Source of the DNA: Temnopleurus reevesii
Lineage: Eukaryota > Echinodermata > Echinoidea > Temnopleuroida > Temnopleuridae
Direction of reading: 5' to 3'
DNA: 39,977 nt
NCBI GenBank assembly: GCA_036244855.1
Contig: BQKZ01000370.1
Location: forward strand, 127,310 to 167,286
Shown: positions 32,601 to 39,977 of the stretch, one piece after another
Numbering within the stretch: position 1 is the first letter of the stretch
Layout: each line of letters starts with the position of its first letter
The notes under the pieces: generated by a model
The model's database searches: none
The model's input: the letters and a program-made list of their open reading frames with translations, nothing else
What the model was told of the DNA's origin: nothing
Program-made: the position numbers and the translations under genes

Positions 32601-33216
32601 GATTAAAAAACGATTCGGTGTTCATAACGAGTGTTCCGAACGATGAAATAGATTGAATCTAATCTAACACCAAAGTGGAACAAAACTATTCGAAACCAAT
32701 ACTATATATTGAAAAAGAAAATGGAACCAGATTTATTCAACACTGGTGTTTTATAAGACTTTACTCGTGTTTTGAATTAGATTATACATTAAATTTTGAT
32801 GTTCAATCACTTTATTAAACATAAATTAGATTGACTCTAATCTAACATTGAATGGAATTGAAAAAAAAAATGAAATTGAACATCAAAATGGAACAAAATA
32901 TTCGGATACCAAATATTTTAAAACTGAAACACAATTGGAACCAGTTTGATTCAACATCGGTGTTTTCTACAAGACTTTTCTGGTGTTTTATATCATAAAA
33001 ACTAATGGTTTATCAAATTCAAGACCCTGGTGTTTCTTGTTTTTGCAGTGAAGATGGGAAAGTGCGGGGAGGGGGTGAGCCGTGAGGTGGAGCGTAGGTG
33101 TGCTTGGGGTCGTGTAAAAATTAGGTGGGGTCGTGTAAAAATCGGGTAGGGGTCGTGTAAAAATCGGGTGTTTTTTATGCGAGCAAACGTGACACGACAC
33201 TTACAGCAGTTTCCAT
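25935..33216 (-). CDS. FGF-like beta-trefoil gene (whole gene, minus strand)
   Basis: Coding exons in order: possibly 33216-33205, then 30322-30263, 29649-29590, 29087-28970, 28369-28266, and a terminal exon present twice (27464-27096 or 26186-25935). All junctions are GT-AG and phases match (0,0,0,1,0). The core reads VQLESRATGG, LLRVHRQSGKI, QFIVRREG, FLMLKNGILYPNGKGDPQCRFKYH, RFISVHRKYNG and HFRVVIV, a beta-trefoil pattern close to FGF cores (compare LLYGS..EECLFLE and GHFLP-type ends). The middle core exon is 104 bp, the size of the canonical FGF middle exon. No hydrophobic signal peptide was seen: it is unsecreted, unconventionally secreted, or a leader exon was missed. Predicted length is about 201 or 240 residues depending on the last exon. 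Confidence 0.7.
26930..27345. repeat. Tandem partial copies of the FGF exon end
   Basis: Two extra units (about 26930-27060 and 27061-27207) repeat the last part of the terminal exon and its downstream CCCCTC..TGTGTCTGAAC flank, next to the intact copy at 27208-27464. Each has the recognisable blocks GACGACCCGGAA, CCCCGCC and GACCTCGTCGATCG and is separated by a C run. Unit length is about 135-147 bp. Confidence 0.75.
27096..27464 (-). CDS. FGF-like gene, terminal exon, copy B (extended C-terminus)
   Basis: The acceptor is CTTACAG; it starts in phase 0 with GKGDPQCRFKYHSCDDGRG, then MKFECLHNPNRFISVHRKYNG, a Ser/Gly stretch (SSSGGGEEG) and HFRVVIVV. Compared with copy A the encoded protein is the same through HFRVVIVV, with differences silent where I checked. 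It then runs on through a Gly run and a partial repeat to a stop at 27096 (123 codons in total). The repeat and C-tract expansion at 27061-27240 cause the longer frame. This copy lies next to the rest of the gene, so it is more likely the one in the primary haplotype. Confidence 0.62.
   Translation of the reverse strand, partial: GKGDPQCRFKYHSCDDGRGSYMKFECLHNPNRFISVHRKYNGNDDTRSVYSMRSTRSSSGGGEEGHFRVVIVVSFQFRHQGGGGGGPKITMTQGRSTAFDRRGHRHGAGKKVDFRVVGSSSC
28266..28369 (-). CDS. FGF-like gene, 104-bp middle core exon
   Basis: The acceptor is TTTCACTACAG and the donor AAT|GTAAGT; phase 1 to phase 0, 104 bp. It encodes QFIVRREGDDIITMRCVLDT, then SHFLMLKNGILYPN, matching FGF strands of the type V.I.GV.tg.YLaMn.dG.LY. 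The length and phases are those of the canonical middle exon of FGF core domains, which is strong positional evidence for the family. Confidence 0.75.
28495..28509. repeat. 15-bp palindrome in an FGF-like gene intron
   Basis: TCCGTGATTCACGGA is a perfect inverted repeat of 7 bp around one base. Its role is unknown; it could be chance. Confidence 0.4.
28970..29087 (-). CDS. FGF-like gene, first core exon (trefoil strands 1-3)
   Basis: Phase 0 start after CTGAATAG, phase 1 end at AAT|GTAAGT, 118 bp. It encodes ARELHTGNIVQLESRATGG, then LLRVHRQSGKIDFTG and IYGKQ. The pattern VQLxSRATG..LxVxxxGxId matches the opening strands of FGF cores (compare the LYSRTSGKHVQV type of FGF8 relatives). A beta-trefoil of another family is the main alternative. 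Confidence 0.72.
29590..29649 (-). CDS. FGF-like gene, second 60-bp exon
   Basis: Phase 0 at both ends, 20 codons (RAYVHHSHNG...LHKVGVV). The acceptor is CTTTTCAG and the donor GTG|GTGAGT, both strong. It leads directly into ARELHTGN of the trefoil core. Equal size and phase with the preceding exon mean that skipping either would keep the frame. Confidence 0.65.
30263..30322 (-). CDS. FGF-like gene, 60-bp N-terminal exon
   Basis: Phase 0 at both ends, 20 codons (HWMDTLYGWA..., ending QLEQ). The acceptor is CTTTTCAG and the donor CAG|GTCAGT. It lies N-terminal to the beta-trefoil core, so no family motif is expected. Support comes from good splice sites, an open frame and exact phase with the next exon. 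No hydrophobic leader is present. Confidence 0.6.
30613..30665. repeat. 12-bp inverted repeat in an FGF-like gene intron
   Basis: CTTATGACACCT and AGGTGTCATAAG are exact reverse complements about 28 nt apart. It sits just upstream of the MITE-like element at 30738 and may be part of another small foldback element. Confidence 0.5.
30738..30952. mobile_element. MITE-like element, family 2, copy 1
   Basis: About 54-bp terminal inverted repeats: the left end has AACATTGAGCAAA..GGGCAACATACTG and the right end GGACAGTATGTTGCCC..TTTGCCCAACATT. The interior includes an A run at 30802. Ends match those of 32290-32567. Open frames across it are not genes. Confidence 0.55.
31244..31355. mobile_element. 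Short foldback element in an FGF-like gene intron
   Basis: TTTTGCAAAAGTTTAAGACA near the left end and GGTCTTAAACTTTTGCAATA near the right form an inverted repeat of about 18-20 bp, 70 bp apart. No coding content. Confidence 0.45.
32290..32567. mobile_element. MITE-like element, family 2, copy 2
   Basis: The left end CTCTTAAAATGTTGGGCAAA and right end GGACAGTATGTTGTACA..TTGCCCTACATTAGCAAGAGG are imperfect inverted repeats related to the element at 30738-30952. Both are in introns of the FGF-like gene. Confidence 0.5.
32640..32992. repeat. Two direct copies of a unit of about 175 bp
   Basis: TAGATTGAATCTAATCTAAC...GAACCAGATTTATTCAACACTGGTGTTTTATAAGAC recurs from about 32824 as TAGATTGACTCTAATCTAAC...GAACCAGTTTGATTCAACATCGGTGTTTT. 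The copies are diverged. Each contains a short palindrome (TAGATTGAATCTA). It lies in the long first introns of the FGF-like gene. Confidence 0.6.
33107..33170. repeat. Minisatellite, three units of GGGGTCGTGTAAAAATCGGGT
   Basis: Three near-identical units of about 20-22 bp in a G-rich stretch 35 bp from the donor of the candidate start exon of the FGF-like gene. Possibly variable in number. Confidence 0.75.
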
Positions 33217-33252
33217 AATATTGTGTGTTGGAATCTTCACTTATATCATATG
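33205..33252 (-). CDS. Candidate start exon of the FGF-like gene (META)
   Basis: A 48-bp exon bounded by CACTCTAG and GCT|GTAAGT. In the phase required by the next exon it contains TAA and then ATG GAA ACT GCT, so translation would start at 33216 with METAHWMDTLYG. The upstream part would be 5' UTR. Splice signals are good, but coding content is only four codons. A short minisatellite (33107-33170) abuts its downstream intron. Confidence 0.45.
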
Positions 33253-33520
33253 CTAGAGTGAAACAGAGTGAACATGAGAGTGATCAAGAATATAAATGGG
33301 GTGAATGCAATGATAAATATTTGTGACATTTATATGAGACAAAGTATATCTAAAAGCCATATCATGGCCTTTGTGAAAACTTCACCCAAAGTATATGGCA
33401 AATCCATAAAGTTATCTTAATACAATAAATTAATGACAATGATACTCAAATCAAACCTTCTTTAACTCATATAATTTTTATCTAAAACAAATGCATTTTT
33501 AAAGTAAAATTGGTCCATTA

Positions 33521-33757
33521 ATATAGGCGGGTCTACTAACAAATTCAAATTTCTGCACGTTTCTTGCAAGCGAATGTAGTTACGTGGCATTCATTAAACC
33601 TGTAAGCAACAATTGAAATATATTTCGGATCCACTTTGCATATTATAGTTGTTGTTATGTCGGGCAAAGCTCGGGCCTCCTTTCGGGTTGTGAAGATTTT
33701 TTTCTTCAAATAGAGTACGCGTTACATTTGCATCTATTAGTAAACCTGCCTATTTCT
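33521..33757. mobile_element. MITE-like element with TIRs (repeat copy 2)
   Basis: The left end AATATAGGCGGGTCTACTAA and right end TTAGTAAACCTGCCTATTTC are inverted repeats. The body matches, in ordered blocks, the diverged copy at 24785-24957, including TTGTTATGTCGGGCAA. A short string of this kind (TTGCTATGTCGGGA) is also found at 17203 and 39306. Confidence 0.5.
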
Positions 33758-33777
33758 CACAAAAAAAGGGACATAAA

Positions 33778-34113
33778 GCCCCGTATTTTATATCAGGCTT
33801 AACTTAAACTCGAGTCTAAATCTGTGGTTTAAGTGTGGGTAGCCCAAAGTGCAAAAACTTTATTTAAACTGTATGATTCTTGGGTTATCTGCTCTCTTTC
33901 CCCATGTTCTAATAATGTAGAAAACTATTTAATTCTTTTTTAAATTATTTATTCATTTTATTCCAAGACAGTTTTTAATACTATACGAGTGCCAAATATG
34001 CTGGTAAATTAAACACCGACTGTTATAGATTCAAATTTGCTTTGGCTTCCCATATGCGTAAACCACAGATTTAAACTCTAATTTAAGTTAAACCTGACAT
34101 CAGAATACAGGCC
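33778..34113. mobile_element. MITE-like element with 54-bp terminal inverted repeats
   Basis: 33778-33830 and 34060-34113 are imperfect inverted repeats (left arm ends AAATCTGTGGTTT, right arm begins AAACCACAGATTT). The interior of about 230 bp is AT-rich and non-coding. It directly follows the element at 33521-33757. Confidence 0.6.
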
Positions 34114-35315
34114 AAGTAGTTAAACTTGAAGAAAGGTTTGTCCTCTTTCAGACTTTAGTCCACATTTTAATAGTCTGGTGTGCAAATACTATGTGATATC
34201 TTACGAACTGATAGCTTCTTAATGACAAATTTAGACAAAACGAGGGAAAGATTAAGTGGTTGCTAACATATAAAATGAACTCAAGTATTTGTTTTAGCTA
34301 TCAGATTTGATGGCCGGTCATGTAACTGCCATCACCCCTTCGAATTCGTTTAATTATTATTTGATGTAAAGCAAGGAACACATGACAACAATTTTTGAAT
34401 TGTCTCCTCATTGTGAAAAAAAATTGTCGTCAGACTTACGAAACAGAAAAAAAAACCTTGGGACTATTGCGTAATGTTGTATTGTTGTATTACCTTTTTT
34501 ACAATTATATCACTTAGGAATTAAATATTTTGTGGGTTTATATAATTTCCACTCTCCTTGAATTATGGTAATTCTCTAAAGTTTCTTCATAGATACACAC
34601 AAAACAGTCGGTAAGGTTCATCAAGCTACAAACAAAACTATTGGGGATTCTTCTAGAGTAGAAGGGATTCCAGATGTATAATATAAAGAGTATATAAACA
34701 GACTAAAATAACCCACAGTAGTTTTTTTTCAGAATAATGAACTCATTACCCCCTTTCTGTGACCTTAATACTTTGAATGGTGTACAAGATATAACTGTAG
34801 ACCTAAATTGAATTTATGAAATTGATTTATGGAATAGCGACAAGTTCATTCGGGTCATGTTAAATGCGCACTAAAGTTTATGTTCAAAACATGCATATAA
34901 ACGATTTGTATAAATATATATATCCCTTTAAAGGTTAAAATTCACTTGTATCATCATCTACATTTTAAAATGTATTATGATAATCAGATAATGGTAAAGA
35001 TGATTACACTACATCTACTGCTACGGATAAGAATGATCAAATAATTATCAATAATTATAAAACTACTCATAAAAGTGAAAATCATATAGTGACAATAACG
35101 ACAAAAGAATCATAAATGACACATATCTTACACAAATAAAAAAAAGAATATAACTAACATACACTAATAGTGATATTTGGCTATAAATACTGTGACCACA
35201 ACACATGTGCACGAAAACAAAAATAAAACCTTTTTTTTAAGAAAAGCAAAATGGAATTTAAAACATTATAGAAAAGAGTCATAAAATTATCTAATATTGA
35301 TTACCTGTAGTTCAG

Positions 35316-35330
35316 CCATGGAATTTCCAC
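35316..35330 (-). other. Candidate alternative first coding exon (MAELQ)
   Basis: On the minus strand ATG GCT GAA CTA CAG is followed directly by GTAATC, a usable donor, in phase 0. Joined to the 30322 exon it would give a short N-terminus MAELQ. It cannot be joined in frame through the 33252-33205 exon, which has a TAA in that frame. If both are real they would be alternative first exons, as occurs in the intracellular FGF11-14 group. The evidence is only a start, five codons and a donor. Confidence 0.25.
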
Positions 35331-35828
35331 CTTATAAATCAATTTATTTTATTCCAAATTCGAGAGATATGGATAGCGATAAACATGAAAATATGCAGAC
35401 AACTGCAAAGTGCACAAAGCTATCACGCTCTACGATCTACACATCAATACTTTACGCCGTCTCTATGCGATCTAACTACCAAAACACAACCCCTACAAAG
35501 GACCCAGCCCCCTTTATGTCTAATCCACAAATCTAAAAAAGTCAATTAAAAAGAAGGTACTGCATATGCGTCGAAAATACCATTTGAAATAATAAGGTAG
35601 TCGGGCACAGATCGAAGCTTTATCGATCCTGTTATCCACGGGCGATTGATTTGCATAACAAGCTGATGGACAATCGTAAAGCTGAGATAACTATCGTGGG
35701 CGAGGGGTTGTAAAGAATGGTATTTATGGGCCATGAAGGGTAGGGACAATGCTGTTTGCGAGTAATAGCTGGTATAGAAACTACATCACAGAGAAGAATA
35801 GATGGGAAGACAATACTCACCTCCCGTC

Positions 35829-36170
35829 ACGGTTGTCACACACGTCTAGGCGGGATGCCAAAATTTCTGGTTTCCTGCTAAAGTAGTTTGTAGTTTTCTG
35901 CAGAATCGATCCTCCCGTTTTCCGCGGAGGAGAATCGAAAAAGTGTTATTTCTCCAAACCCTCGATCTCCTAAGTCAGTCGAACAACTGCGGTAGCTATT
36001 GGGAAATCTCGATAAATATTGACAAGTTATACACGCGTATGAACACGCCGAAGGGCGAAAAAACAATCTATTCAGATGTCCCAGCGAGGTTCGTACACAT
36101 TGCGATTTCTCGTGAATCGATATCGTATCGGGGCAAAGCGGGGTCGCTGCCAGCTCGAATTGTATAACGT
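35829..36170 (-). promoter_or_regulatory. Likely 5' untranslated exon and promoter of the FGF-like gene
   Basis: On the minus strand a strong donor (GGGAG|GTGAGTATTG) ends at about 35828. The 340 bp before it are visibly richer in CG dinucleotides than surrounding DNA (GCGAGG, TCGTATCGG, CCGCGG, CGGGAGG). Frames into the donor contain stops, so any exon here is untranslated. A CG-rich stretch at the far end of the gene suits a promoter and first exon; no TATA box or initiator was identified. Confidence 0.35.
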
Positions 36171-36799
36171 TGCTATAGAGACGTAGGGTCCCGAGCTGTA
36201 CAACTCTTTGGCCGGGTGACTAGTCTATAGCTACAGACTTTGTTTAATGTGTACGGAACTCTTGATTTCAAAATGAAAATTGAGGTGGCTTGGTTTGACA
36301 ACATTTCTACCCACTTATTAATTCTTGCTATATTCAATGTGTTCTAATTTTCATATCATATATTGCAAGTAGTCATTAAAAGTTCAGATCATTACTAAAA
36401 TTCCTAACGCGATTGACGTCTAAATGACAGACTATCGGTCGACCCCGAACGACAGATACTCCAATATTGACAAAATGGACCATTGATAAAGTTTATTTCG
36501 TAGTTTGCACGACATTTCGACTCGCACAATGACGATGATATACATTTGTACAGACCTGCTACATCATATTCCCTGACATTTGTGGCATTTTGCCAGGTAA
36601 AAATTGGAGTTTTATTCCAAGAAACATTTCAGACGACAAACCAGCTACGATTTGATATTTCCAAGTAGATCTCCTTTCATATGGCAATGAAAAACGTCTC
36701 CCACAAATGAACACAAAAATGATTATGGATTTGTTAAAATCTATGACAAAATGATGTAACGATCCCTTGAACTCACGAATTACGTGATATAATTTGCAG

Positions 36800-37230
36800 G
36801 TAATGACTATCAACAATCTTGCTAGCTTGTGTATTTAAAATCAGCCTAATTAGGAGGAAGAAAGTATGTTTTCATTCCCACTGATAGAATGTATATTTCT
36901 TACCAGGGTACTGTCTGGTAACGAATTTTGCAGATAATGTTTATGAAATACCTAGCTAGTTTGTGTGTAAAATCAGCGTATAATAATTACGCGGAAATTT
37001 TTCCCTGAATTTCTTAATAGAGCAGTGTCTGACGACGAAACTTGCAGGTAATTTTTATTATCTTTTTGTTAGCTTGTGTGTAAAAATCAGCCTAATTAGG
37101 GGAAAAAGCTTTTTACTCTCATGGAAAGTAGTATAATTTCTTGAGAAGACAGTGTCTGGCAGCGAAAATTGCAAGAAATGCGTATTAACTTCCTGGCTAG
37201 ATTGGGTGTAAAAAGCAGCCTTATCCCATT
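36800..37230. repeat. Tandem repeat of about 125 bp, block A (4 units)
   Basis: The unit has TTGCAGGTAAT, GCTAGCTTGTGTGTAAAATCAG, CCTAATTAGGGG, a T/C stretch and GTGTCTGGCAGCGAAA. Anchors (GCTAG..TGTGTAAAATCAG) recur near 36813, 36951, 37070 and 37195. The last unit is truncated and followed by ATGAACAAACATAA, the same right border as block B. Confidence 0.7.
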
Positions 37231-37839
37231 ATGAACAAACATAACAGAAATACGTCACTTTTCAAAGGGCTCAATGTTATTTTTGTATGCACTATGTACT
37301 AAGAATTATTTTGGTTTGTTCATACAATGAAAGTAAACGCTTTATCTTTAGGCCAATCTCTGAACTTCTTTCCACATACTTATCACAATTTTGCACATGA
37401 ATGGCAGGGGCGGATCTAGCTTTTTTCCAAGGGGGGGGGGNCAACTTGTGCAATGACGATACACTCTTGCTACATCATATTCCCTGACATTTGTGGCATT
37501 TTGCCAAGTAAAAAATTCGAGTTTTATTCCAAGAAATACTTAGACGACAAACCAGCTAGGATTTTAGTATTTCAAAGTAGGTCTCATTTTGTATTGCAAT
37601 GAAAACAATTCACCTACAAGCAAACACAAAAATAATTATGTTCATTAAAAAAAACTATGACAAATTGATGTACCGATCACTTGAACTCATGAAATACTTG
37701 ATATTAGGTAATCCTCTCCTTTAAATATGTTTGTTACTAAACACAACAAAAAAGGTTTTTTTTTTTTTTTTTTTTATAAAAAGAAGTTTAATTTCTTAAC
37801 AAGGCAATGACTAGCAACAAAATTTGCAAATAATGATTA

Positions 37840-38500
37840 TCAACTATCTGGCTAGTTTGTGTGCAAAAATCAGCCCCATTAGGATTTTCCTCCTGATAGA
37901 AAGAACATTTATCAACAGGACAATGTCATGGCAACGAACTTTGCAGGTAATGTTCGACTAATTTGCTAGCTTTTGTGTAAAATTCAGTCTGATTAGGGAG
38001 AAACCGTTCCCCCTGAATTTCTTAACAGGGCAGTTTCTGGCAACGAACTCTGTAGGTATTTTTTTAATTTTTTTTAATAGACAACTGGCTAGCATGTGTG
38101 AAAAATCAGCCTAATTAGGGGGGAAACTTTTTTCCCCTCATGGAAAGTAGTATAATTCATTGACAAGACAGAGTCTGGCAGCGAAATTTACAGGTACTGT
38201 TTAATAACAACCTGGCTAACATGTGTGTAAAATCAGTCTAATTAGGGGGGAAACTTTTTACCCTCATGGAAAGTCATATAACTTCTTAACAAGACAGAGT
38301 CTGGCAGCGAAACTTACAGGTAATATGTTTATCTAATACCTGGCTAACATGTGTGTAAAAATCAGTCTAATTAGGGGGAAAGTTTTTAACCTTATGGAAA
38401 GTAGTATAATTTCTGAACAAGACAGTGTCTGGCAGCGAAATTTACAGGTAATATTTATCTAATACCTTGCTATCTTATGTGTAAAGATGAGCTTAAACCC
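37840..38500. repeat. Tandem repeat of about 125 bp, block B (6 units)
   Basis: Same unit as in block A. Anchors recur near 37850, 37965, 38087, 38213, 38343 and 38467. The three central units are nearly identical to one another (GGCTAACATGTGTGTAAAA, GACAGAGTCTGGCAGCGAAA), which suggests recent unit expansion. The flanks on both sides match block A. Confidence 0.72.
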
Positions 38501-39079
38501 ATATGAACAAACATAAAAGAACAAGCGCCACTTTTCAAAAGTCAGAAGGGTATTTCTGTATGCACCACGTACTCGGGATTCTTCTTTTGTCTAGTGAAAA
38601 TAATGAACGCTTTACTTTCAGGCCAATCTCTTGACTTCTACCCAGATAATTATGACAGTTTTTGCACATGAATGGTCATATTTTTCAAGAAAATTACCAT
38701 GCAATTTGACCGTAAGAATGTCCAGATTGATGGCGTACAGTATGATCATCAATAACATAATTTAAAAAAAAATACATTTGTAACATGCATCCAAATAAGA
38801 ATTTTACCACTTTGTTCAGTTTATGTTACACCAAACCTATTACAATTTCATTAAAACGAGGGTTATATATACAATCCTTTTCAAGATCAATAATTCTGTT
38901 GTGTTTTTAGTGTAACATCCAACTCCTCCACCACTGGCATTACGATCCTTTCTTTCAAAAATATATCCATCTATATCTTTGTATATTTACTGTATTTATT
39001 GTATAAAATCTATAAGACTTAGTTTGCGTTTCTTTAGCATATGCACGGGTTCATAATGATTCCTTGCTTAGAAAATGAT

Positions 39080-39272
39080 CATGTATTTTGTTGTCAAATA
39101 TTTATTTTATTTAACATATAATTGTTTCATTATTGTAATAAAATCATTCATATTTTCTTTATTTTGTGTAATTTGTTTGACATAACACAATGTATATGAA
39201 AAAAATGTAATCAGAACAAAATGTTGGCTGTATATGTCGATGACGTTTAAATGAATAAATTCCAAATTCCAA
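39080..39272 (+). mobile_element. Possible retroelement 3' tail (plus strand)
   Basis: AT-rich sequence ending GACGTTTAAATGAATAAATTCCAAATTCCAA: an AATAAA followed at once by a short repeated tail. Only the tail is recognisable. Confidence 0.25.
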
Positions 39273-39977
39273 TTAACACGCAATTTTAAGCATGTCCCAC
39301 AGATTATTGCTATGTCGGGAAAAATTTGTGTTCATGCAACATTATCCTTTTGGCGACATTGTCATTTCTTGAAAACACGGACGAAATGTTCCATCATTTA
39401 ACATGTTTGATGTGGTTCCGCCCACCATAGAAATCAGAAACCCCTCCCGTGTAAATCAGACAAAGATGGCGCTATTCAAGAATTCTATTATCCAACATTG
39501 TGGCTGAAACGTTTTAGAATGAGTCCCGTCTCGACATTTAGGTAACGATTTTATCGACCAGTAGATAAAATATTTTTTAAACAAATAGTTGTTTTGATAT
39601 TCATATGCTTGAATATTTCTAGGAAAATTGTAAGGAAAGATTTTAAGGGACAACATTATGAAAAAAAAATTTGTATCAAAAGTATGGATTCGCAGATGAT
39701 TTTGGTTAATTTATTATGGACACAAATAGATTATACTGCCGTAATCTGACAAAAAGCAAGTTGGCATTTTCTAAAAGTTTACCTTTTTATTGATTCAAGA
39801 CCAGGGGGCTAGATTAGCTTAAAAACTTGCGCCCCTCACCAGGAGTTGACAAAGAAAATGAAAAAACAAATAAGTCGCTAAAGTTTTGCATCCTAATTGC
39901 TTGGCACCCTTTTTGCCGACATTAATTTTGGTGCCCATAACTCACACCCAGCGAGCTGGAGCCCCCCCCCCCCCCCC

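Larger units (their letters stand above)
36200..39977. other. Flanking DNA upstream of the FGF-like gene, repeats only
   Basis: No gene recognised. 36480-38700 is taken up by two related blocks with tandem repeats. The remaining 38.7-40 kb is AT-rich, with a possible plus-strand retroelement tail ending near 39272 (GAATAAATTCCAAATTCCAA) and a C run at the window end (39962-39977). Confidence 0.5.

Noticed and set aside
35632..35820. Minus-strand frame with a leader-like start (IVFPSILLCDVVSIPA) as a possible FGF signal peptide
   Set aside because: It begins with GTG inside the donor of the probable untranslated exon and has no ATG; no donor links it in phase to the coding exons.
1..39977. 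CRISPR array, operon or bacterial defence system
   Set aside because: The window is animal DNA with spliced genes; the repeats are tandem or foldback elements without spacer structure.

Overview
This is intron-rich, AT-rich animal genomic DNA. The coding parts had to be reconstructed by joining short exons through splice sites and reading phase. Single-N joins at 17358, 26696 and 37441, a 308-N gap, and neighbouring diverged second copies suggest a draft assembly of a very polymorphic genome. Retroelement tails and foldback elements are frequent. A marine invertebrate deuterostome such as a sea urchin or a relative is my best guess; this is inference and no marker proves it.

Plus strand, 8645-20274: a gene of ten coding exons (about 653 residues) for a type I membrane protein with a signal peptide, three CUB domains, one LDL-receptor class A module, one transmembrane helix and a 160-residue Ser/Pro-rich tail carrying a PPSY (PPxY) motif. 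The layout resembles NETO proteins (CUB-CUB-LDLa-TM) and nematode LEV-10 (several CUBs-LDLa-TM), which are receptor-clustering or auxiliary proteins. All splice phases are consistent. The gene also holds a tandem acceptor before exon 3, a degenerate partial copy of the CUB3 exon, and an N-truncated second copy of the transmembrane exon.

Minus strand, about 36.1 kb down to 25.9 kb: a gene for a beta-trefoil protein that I assign to the fibroblast growth factor family. The main support is a 104-bp middle core exon, the size of the canonical FGF middle exon, and FGF-like core motifs. No signal peptide was found. Its terminal exon occurs twice (25935-26186 and 27096-27464), in two collinear blocks joined at an N. 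In the second block the 3' coding end is tandemly expanded and the reading frame is longer. The two genes are convergent, with tails facing each other across 20.3-25.9 kb, which contains the sequence gap.

The rest is non-coding as far as I can see: 1-8.5 kb (no convincing gene), 20.3-25.9 kb (foldback elements, gap) and 36.2-40 kb (two copies of a block with about 125-bp tandem repeats, then AT-rich DNA). Foldback or MITE-like elements are frequent, including two pairs of related copies and one with TTAA flanks. Several retroelement-like 3' tails and one tRNA-like SINE head lie in introns and flanks.
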